Source: Pterobdella sp. o SKG-2022 (lineage: Eukaryota; Annelida; Clitellata; Hirudinida; Piscicolidae). From it: 64,000 nt of DNA. Positions 58,001 through 64,000 of the stretch are shown piece by piece. The translations under genes were made by a program, and so were the position numbers. How positions within the stretch are numbered: position 1 is the first letter of the stretch; each line of letters begins with the position of its first letter. The stretch is from NCBI GenBank assembly GCA_964035795.1, contig OZ038321.1:3826721-3890720 (forward strand). Reading direction: 5' to 3'. The notes beneath the pieces are model-generated. The model did not search any database. It had not been told where the DNA came from and worked only from the letters and a program-made list of their open reading frames with translations.

Positions 58001-61000
58001 ACTCACTATTAAATATTAACGAAAATATTGCTTGAAATTAATTTACACAAAGCTTATATTTTGATTAGATAGTTATTATTATCAAGATTATAGAAGGTTT
58101 GTAAAAAATTTTATTTTTCAGATATCTTTGATTTTAAGAAAATAATGTGAAATATAGTTTTTAAAATACTGTTTGATGCTAAACGAATATATTATAGAAA
58201 AAAAATTTTGTATAAAAATAAAGATAAAAATGAAATTCTAAATTGAAAGATCCCAACCATTGAAACATTTCAAGGGATGAAAAAAATTAAAGTGAAATTC
58301 AAATATTGTATGCAAAACTAAATATAGCAACATAGATGAATAAATCAAATTAATAAAAACAACAATAAAATTGAATATAGTCATAAAATAGAATTAAGAT
58401 TTTAATAAAAAACTTAAACAAAATAATAGTAAGATTGGATGAAATGAAAAAAACTGACTGCCATTTAATTATGTGAAACCTTTGATAATAACTCATATTT
58501 TCTACCCCTAACATCGTCACTGTCAAAATAATTCTGTTAGAATCTAATATAAACATTTTTCATTCCTATAATTATATTAAGACTTTTATTTGATTATTAT
58601 TGTTGTTGTTATTGCTTTTGCTGTTGTTTTTATTGTTGTTATTATTCTTGGTAACGTTGTTATTTTTTCATTGATCATAATAAAGTTGAAAATTCAGTTT
58701 TAAAATGAATTAAAAAAAACAAAATTTTTTGGATGAAATACATTGGAGAAAACCCTTCATAAAAATTTCAGTACATAACAATTATATGTACTTTTTCCTT
58801 ATTAAAAATTCATTTTTTATCGAAAAAAAAAGTTTTTTTATATATGAAAAATCCTGGATAATGCCGCAAGTTTGTTTCTTTAATGAAAAAACTGCAAATA
58901 TTCTGATTGTGAATAAACTTGTAATCAAAAACACAAACGACCCAAGACCAGCGCTAATGGTTCTTGCAACGAAAATTCTTCAAGTTTTTCTGTTTTTTTT
59001 CTTAATTCAACGTAAATGCTTACAAAAGATTAAAATCAAGTGGAAATCGCCTTTAAAAACAGAATCAAAGATTGGATTTCCATATAAATTTGAAATAATC
59101 TATTTGGATCATTTCGCGTTTTTGAAAAAAACTTTTCATTTTAAGCTTAAATTATTTTGCCCATCTTGAGCAACATTTAACTCTCGATCATTGTTTCTCA
59201 GCTTCAAACTCATTCTTGCTTGTAATACTTCACTCTTACATATTTTTGTCCACAAAATGCTCCAAAACCTTCCAGTTTTTTTGTTTTTCTTCCCACACAT
59301 GAAACTATTTAAAAAAAATTTTTATATTCGAACTGCACCCAAACTTGTAGGAGTGGCAGGTGTTGTGAGACTCGAATAAAATTTTATGGCTCTTTCAAGA
59401 GCATTATAAAATATCAAGTAAGAATAAATTTTGGAAAACTATCTACATTGAAGGAATTTCTTGATTTCATATATTTTATTGGAACGAAGCTTTTTGAAAT
59501 AATTGATTCATCATTAGGTTATCTTGCTTATATGTATATATAACATAATGAACCAAATGATTCTCGATAAGAATTATGAATATAACGTTTAGCTCAGTGG
59601 TTAAGCATTAGACTACTTATCTAAAGTTACCGGGTTTGATTCCGCATGGGCCGACAATTGGCACCTGTTCCACAGTGTGTTTTCGTTACATTAAATTTGT
59701 AGCAAGCGATTTGAACTACAAGGAAAAGCGCTTTATTTATACCGCATTACATTAAATAGTGCTAAAAATTATTTTTATATTTTGATCCATGATTACCATT
59801 TAATATTTTTTCTTCATTATCATTATCAACAGCACAACATATATTCTTCGTTATTATTACCTCTCACATCAACGAAATTCTTATTATCTACATCAACATG
59901 TTTTGTTGTGTGTGTAATCCTATTTCCCACTAGTATCTCTCCACTGTAAATCCACCACCACCACAACTTTTTCCACCGTCATCATTCCACTACTACTACA
60001 CTTCCACTACCACGCTTCCAAAACTACCCCTATAATCCTTATAAACTCCCACTTCACAACTATTTCACTCCATTCTTCCCACCCCCGTCTTCCACCCACA
60101 CTCTCACCTCCTGCAGTGCTCTCATCCACCAACACTTCCCCATCCACCACCACCCACCATCATTCATCCAACACCTTTCATATTTCTCATAATTCCCACT
60201 ACTACCATCACCACCTTCACCATCACCACCTTCACCACCACCACCACCACCTCAGCGGCAGAAGGAGTTGTGTTAATGAGGTGCTCACTACCACAAGCAT
60301 CATTCTCTCCCCAATGTATGTCTATCCTCTCCAGCACATAGTTGAAACTCTTACAGGGACCTCCTACTATGTCTGTTATGGTGTCATGTAATGTTGTAAA
60401 GTAAGGTAAGGTAAGTTTGTATTGTAAATATGTAATGTAATGGTTGTAATTAAGTTTATACATCGTGTAATTCAATGTTATGTTTTAATTTAATATTTCC
60501 ACCTAATTTTATGTGTGATGTAATGTTGCATGGAATTTGATGTTTTTGTTTTAGTTTAAAACTTATAATATTATTATCATTTTTTTATTTTTTATATTTT
60601 TATAACGCGCATTTTTGTTGAAATTTGCATCAAAAGCACTGCTATTGGAAGCTACAATTTCTAATGAAAATATGTGACATTACAAAATATTGGAAATATT
60701 TATTTGACAAATTATGTACATGTGAATTTGAATTAAAATTACAGAAATTACAATCGACGAAATACAACCCACTTTTCAGAGTGTTTAGTTTAATGAACGT
60801 AACTAGAGATTAACAACCAAGTGGTTTGTACAATACAGAATATATTTGCGTTATAAATATAACTAAATTTCTATAGAAGTGAATTTTTTAAATTTAACAT
60901 AAAATTGAGTTTACATGAAACTCAATTTTCATAAAATTATTTAGCCTTCATAAAATTTGTTTTACATGAAATTAGATTCACGTGAAAAACGATTTATATA

Positions 61001-63430
61001 AAAGTGTTTTTTTAAATTATTTCAACATGAAATTTTTTAAATAAAGTTATTTTTTGACACCAAAAGTGAACTTAGCTTGAAGGATTTCATTAAAAATGTA
61101 TTTTTCACATTTTACTACAATCTCCAAAATTTTTCATCTTTGTTTTTCAAAATTCAAATTTACATACAAGTAAAGCTACTCAAAGTTACTTACAAAAAAG
61201 TGAACTTACAAAAAAAGTAACAACTAAACTCACAAAAAAGTAAACGGCAAAAATGAACCTACAAAAAAATAACCCTCCATAAAAGTAAACTTACATAAAA
61301 GCAAATTTACATGAAAGAATAATCTGAAAAAAGCAGATCCCAAAGGGATCTTCAAATATGTGCAATCGGGCAGTTTTTCGATACGAAACTCTCCAAATAA
61401 TTGGAGTTGTGATGTGCTTAAGGTTATGATGCTGTTTATATTGAACATTTAATGTTTTCCAACTTCAAATGATTTTATTTAAATAAGTTTTGATTACTTT
61501 TCCCATAAATATTTTTAATTAAAAAAGTGGGAAATATTTTCATTTGAAATTTCACTTTTAAAAATTAATTCAACTTGCATCCATTCAATCAGAAAGTAAT
61601 CAATCCTAATACTTCAAATTTTTGAGCTGAAATTAGGGTTTTTTTATAGAAAAAGTTTTTCAAAACCTTAAATCTTTTGTTTTAATATCATTAAAATAGA
61701 ATTATATATCTCACAAAAAACACTAACTTACGGCTTTTTTAATAAAATGTTTCAATTTATTAGAATCCAACAAATGCGAATATTATTTGTCAATGAAGTT
61801 TTTCAAGAATCCACAACTCAACAATTATATGCATTATTTTTCAACAATATATCTTATAACATAACAAAACAACTCAACATATAAAAATTCACAAATTAAA
61901 TTTATTATTTTCTAACAAAGCACCTCAAGACAAAGCACACAACACAGGTCTATGACCAGAGGTAACAAATGCCGACATGGTAACAAGCATTGTAAAAAAC
62001 ATAGGATGATTCTGTGGCATCATTATCACTTTTATTTCAATCTATCAAATCATCATTAACGATATCAAATACTGCATTACATTCATATTGAGAATTCAAA
62101 TGATTTGACTTATCAGAATTGTAATAAAATATATGTATGCCATAATTAGTTACCTGATGATGATGAGGAGTATATGGAAAAGCTTCATCAAACAAAAATT
62201 TCAAATATTGTCGTGTATTTATTATTTTCTAATTTTGAAGCTAATTATTCACTAATATATATATTACTTATATATATATTTTAAGCTCTTTTGAACGCCA
62301 GATAAAACGCTATACAAATGGCATATCACATGAATCACATTATAAAAAATATGTATGGCAGATATTCAAATCCTACATGTTGATGGTTATAATGACAGTT
62401 TCAACCTAACAAAAGGGATTTCAAAACGTGTGGATTTTAATACAAACTTATCTCGAAAAACTAAAGTAAAATACAAGACTTGGTTCCTTTTCTTGAACAT
62501 TATATAAACGCCATTAATATTGAAGTCATTGAGGAATTTACAAAATTTTCTAAACGTTTGTAAATTATGAATTCAGTCTGTAACAACTTTTTATTTTTAT
62601 CAATGCTTTGTTTTTATGACATTTTTTTTTATTATTTTTATTTTTTGAACTAATTTTTTCACATGTTTTTGTGGTTAAGGGTATTATGTATTTTTATTGT
62701 AATATATTTTAATTTTGAGGAAGTTATTCTTCATTTGGTGATATTGTTGAAGGTGAAGATGAAAATGACGATGATGGTGATAATGATGATGATGATGCTG
62801 ATGCTGAAGACCAAAACGACGATGATAATGATAATGATGAGAATGATGAGGATGATGACCACAACGATGATGATGGTGATTATCATCAATATTATTTATA
62901 TTATATTATAGTTACCACTACTATAGTTAGGGTCGACTCAATTGAACATCTATTGAATGTAAAATAAATGCGGTGATTAATTTAAATTGTTTTGAGGTGT
63001 GAGCACAGTATGTTATGGGATTAAAACAATTAATACTGAATGCATTTCATTGGTGTATTTTATTCTATGTTACTATAAATAGTTATTGTTGTGAAGCTAA
63101 AAATAGAAATTGATAACAGGATATTTTGAAGTCTGAATTGAATATTTAATTTGAAAAAAGCATTTGAACTTTTTGGAATTTCACAAAAAATTTCCGTAAA
63201 CCAAACAAACGTTATAGAGTAATTTATACACAAATCAAAAACTCGTGCAAATATAGGCGAAATAATTTTTAAAAAATCTATTGTTGTTTGGAATATCTAG
63301 AGTGATGTTATGATGGAAAAATGCATGATACTAAAAATAACAACAGACGCACATGATTGGGAGTTATTTATATGGATAGTGGCTGCATTTCCGGTATTTT
63401 CCAGCACCATTGACTCTCCATGAGCTGCTT
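40001..63430 (-). CDS. Carbonic-anhydrase-related protein (CA8-like), 5' end missing
   Basis: Six minus-strand exons with matching phase: 63353-63430, 60251-60372, 54221-54316, 45050-45170, 40421-40530 and 40089-40310 (TAG at 40089-40091). They give about 248 residues of an alpha-CA fold: [128 protein letters not shown]. The zinc-ligand triplet (His94, His96, His119 in CA2) reads Asp-His-His, so the first ligand is lost, as in CA-related proteins (Arg in CA8). LQDI.Y.G..IP and the C-N-G before the IRLIQP block also resemble CA8. The N-terminal exons (QSPI region) must lie beyond the right edge. The last exon has an overlapping second frame that runs on to TGA at 40001-40003. Introns reach 9 kb. 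Confidence 0.88.
40531..43852. other. CA-related gene intron, part 1
   Basis: Non-coding. Immediately 3' of the exon (plus coordinates 40531-40620) it is G/T-rich, i.e. C/A-rich in the sense of the minus-strand gene just before its acceptor. The 42060-42780 tract is listed separately. No gene seen elsewhere. Confidence 0.5.
42060..42780. repeat. Strongly strand-asymmetric purine-rich tract
   Basis: The plus strand is almost free of C for about 700 bp (gatagatggt, gtggtggatagtagtagat, gagagtgatatagggtggtg style). The pre-mRNA of the surrounding minus-strand gene would therefore be C/U/A-rich. The Pro/Ser/Thr-rich minus frames at 42076-42327 and 42406-42711 are by-products. Confidence 0.6.
43853..44137. 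repeat. 15-bp minisatellite, about 19 copies
   Basis: Unit tgtgtttgttgtagg in tandem from about 43853 to 44137, with rare variants (ttgttgcagg at roughly every fourth to fifth unit, one ttagttgtagg). Because the unit is a multiple of three and stop-free, three long frames stay open (Cys/Arg/Val-rich and Val/Gly-rich on plus, Asn/Thr/Pro-rich on minus). None is supported as a gene. It lies in an intron of the CA-related gene. Confidence 0.95.
44138..45049. other. CA-related gene intron, part 2
   Basis: AT-rich intron, no gene or named repeat seen. Confidence 0.5.
48598..48678. repeat. Fold-back family 1, single arm
   Basis: acactagataatgtaaaata, cgaaaagcttcgtgtattaa, gtttctcaataaaccttagt and a tttgtttctattata end match the right arm of 11051-11250. 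No left arm. Confidence 0.75.
52360..54070. repeat. A/C-rich, T- and G-poor low-complexity tracts
   Basis: The plus strand is built from aaaaac, acacaaaaac and cacacacat-type runs, most strongly at 52370-52930 and 53560-54070. The sense RNA of the surrounding minus-strand gene would be U/G-rich. Several Phe/Cys/Val-rich minus frames (e.g. 52418-52855) result from this composition. A degraded family-1 arm (tgatgtaagattttattacg) follows at about 54085-54145. Confidence 0.5.
54317..54708. other. CA-related gene intron, acceptor-proximal G-rich tract
   Basis: The plus strand carries gtgagtggatgtgggtg, gtgatggttgtgataggatg and similar units to about 54600, i.e. C/A/T-rich in the transcript just before the minus-strand acceptor at 54317-54318. 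Confidence 0.55.
54709..54834 (-). mobile_element. tRNA-derived SINE with alternative body
   Basis: On the minus strand: ggcctctatagctcagtggt (A-box), cagactaattatctgaag (anticodon arm), tgggttcgatcccg (B-box), then a body gaatagcgctctgtggaacc and ccagataaagaccatc. This differs from the body in 8108-8285 but resembles the fragments at 640-765 and 47640-47740, so two SINE subfamilies appear to share one tRNA head. Confidence 0.7.
54835..57244. other. CA-related gene intron, no gene seen
   Basis: AT-rich with a CAT/CAC microsatellite (56641-56818) listed separately. Nothing else recognised. Confidence 0.45.
56641..56818. repeat. CAT/CAC microsatellite with 54-bp higher-order repeat
   Basis: A unit containing cataatcatcatcacaacta followed by tcttcaatatcatcatcacc recurs with a 54-bp period (cataat at 56655 and 56709). 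The Asp/Gly-rich and Met-rich minus frames and the Ile/Thr-rich plus frame here are repeat products. Confidence 0.8.
57245..57424 (-). CDS. Nested coding-looking exon, weakly Wnt-like
   Basis: An acceptor (ACCCCAG at about 57425) opens a frame beginning [38 protein letters not shown] and ending in TAA near 57250. The Cys-x2-Leu ... Gln ... Cys-x2-Tyr/x-Pro spacing recalls the N-terminal region of Wnt proteins (C-x-x-L ... Q ... C ... E-G), but the expected E-C-x-x-Q-F-R-x-R-R-W-N-C does not follow and no partner exon was found. It lies inside a 5.9-kb intron of the CA-related gene on the same strand, between exons that join in phase without it. Could be a pseudoexon, a nested gene fragment or an unrelated family. 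Confidence 0.3.
57425..58728. other. CA-related gene intron, continued
   Basis: A 100-codon plus frame at 57474-57776 (Cys/Ile-rich, then [20 protein letters not shown]) has no family features. No gene supported. Confidence 0.4.
58729..59169 (+). other. Open frame of 146 codons, unassigned
   Basis: The frame is long for such AT-rich DNA and runs antisense to the CA-related gene inside its intron. It starts with a TTG codon, so the true start is unknown. Translation is Lys/Phe/Ile-rich with patches of mixed composition ([40 protein letters not shown]). No domain recognised. It may be chance or a decayed element. Confidence 0.2.
59586..59756 (+). mobile_element. tRNA-derived SINE, near full length
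   Basis: Head: cgtttagctcagtggttaag (A-box), gactacttatctaaag, ccgggtttgattccg (B-box). Body: atgggccgacaattggcacc, tgttccacagtgtgttttcg, attaaatttgtagcaagcga, aaggaaaagcgctttattta, taccgcattacatta. Collinear with 8108-8285 in the opposite orientation, with the same 3' terminus. Confidence 0.8.
59900..60250 (-). repeat. GGTGG/GATGG tract directly after a 5' splice site
   Basis: On the minus strand the donor of exon 60251-60372 is GAG followed by gtggtggtggtggtggtgaa, ggtggtgatggtgaaggtgg and further G-rich, C-poor DNA for about 350 bp. The plus-strand His/Ser/Thr-rich frame (60116-60391) is a by-product. Confidence 0.65.
60373..63352. other. CA-related gene intron, 5' visible part
   Basis: Contains the family-4 half element (62135-62265) and a GAT/GATGAT microsatellite (about 62750-62890) that produces a Met/Thr-rich frame. 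Otherwise AT-rich with no gene. Confidence 0.5.
62135..62265. repeat. Family-4 repeat, single arm
   Basis: Shares ttagttacctgatgatgatg, a caaacaaaaatttcaaata block, attgtcgtg and gaagctaattattcac with the right arm of 3505-3790. No opposite arm seen. Confidence 0.6.
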
Positions 63431-64000
63431 CTGAGCTAAAAATTCAATTTTTTATTATTATTATTACTATTAATTTTATTTTGGTTATTTTTCGTCATTG
63501 TTAAATTTCGTTATTATCATTTTATTTATTTTTTTAATTAAATTTATTGATCATCATCCTTAATTTCTATCATTTTAAATGCAATTTATATGTAAGTTTC
63601 AACAAAAAAAAACTGCAAATATGGCTGGATAAGGAAGAAGATGAATAAATAGTGGTAAAAATCATGCCAAAAAAGTATGATAAACGTTAAATGTCAAATT
63701 TTATTACAAAACTCAATATTTCCGTTGTTTTAACTGCCTAAATCTTCAAGTAACATTTCATTCAATAAACCTATTACCAGTTGTGATTACTCTTACCATG
63801 TAGTTTGCAAAACAAGATTTTGATCATTTTAAAGTCATAACCATTTATTATGATAATTAACGAAGTATGGGGTTTATTTATCCAACAATTTGATGTTAAA
63901 GACTAACTATAAACATTATTGATGCTTGCCTCTCATTGGATCATTGTATAGTATTTAACAAAATGATTAATTATTAGTAATAACGACAATAATGATAATA
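63431..64000. other. CA-related gene intron at window edge
   Basis: The expected upstream exons of the CA fold (SPI-type N terminus) were not found here, so the gene continues past the right edge. ATT-rich, nothing else seen. Confidence 0.5.

Noticed and set aside
62663..62911. Met/Thr-rich plus frame
   Set aside because: Mostly a translated GAT/GATGAT microsatellite; the first part has no family features.
1..64000. A novel multi-gene system (defence, biosynthesis or similar)
   Set aside because: Genes are unrelated conserved animal genes with kilobases of introns and spacers between them; no operon, cluster or shared pathway is visible.

Overview
This is an AT-rich window (very roughly three quarters A+T by eye) from an animal nuclear genome. 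Genes are split by GT-AG introns, most are recognisable metazoan families, and the spaces are filled with short fold-back elements, tRNA-derived SINEs, non-LTR and Penelope-like remnants and microsatellites. The adenosine-receptor, C2CD3-like, CA-related and C-type-lectin genes suggest an invertebrate bilaterian. I cannot name the phylum from sequence alone.

Layout. 1-6 kb: the 5' part of a C2CD3-like centriole gene on the minus strand (four exons, 5867 down to 3883), plus two orphan coding-looking exons on the same strand nearer the left edge. 6-9 kb: repeats, a Penelope-like GIY-YIG remnant and a tRNA-derived SINE. 9-12.2 kb: a complete seven-exon isochorismatase-domain gene (plus). 15-19.9 kb: an adenosine-receptor-like GPCR (plus, last five exons, first exon not found) with a very long third intracellular loop. 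21.5-22 kb: a LINE endonuclease remnant. 22.7-27.8 kb: two tandem C-type lectin copies (minus) with disrupted reading frames and an apparently identical 198-bp 5' flank. 28.3-29.1 kb: a LINE 3' pol remnant. 31-36.4 kb: a complete eleven-exon SNRNP40 (U5 snRNP 40-kDa WD40 protein), whose exons sum to exactly 347 codons including the stop. 40-63.4 kb: a carbonic-anhydrase-related gene on the minus strand, convergent with SNRNP40, with six exons visible and its 5' end beyond the right edge. Its first zinc-ligand histidine is replaced by aspartate, so it is probably not a working carbonic anhydrase.

The genes are unrelated housekeeping and signalling genes, not a cluster with a joint function. 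The unusual content is (i) several families of almost loop-less palindromic elements, (ii) strand-asymmetric C/A/T-rich tracts before many 3' splice sites and G-rich TGG/GATG tracts after some 5' splice sites, (iii) a 60-bp inverted repeat pair flanking SNRNP40 exons 6-7, (iv) the lectin pair with an identical flank beside diverged coding exons, and (v) an overlapping-frame, CAAX-like alternative C terminus in the CA-related gene. I did not see a novel multi-gene system. All exon boundaries were read by eye from GT/AG sites, phase and family resemblance, and no alignment program was run.
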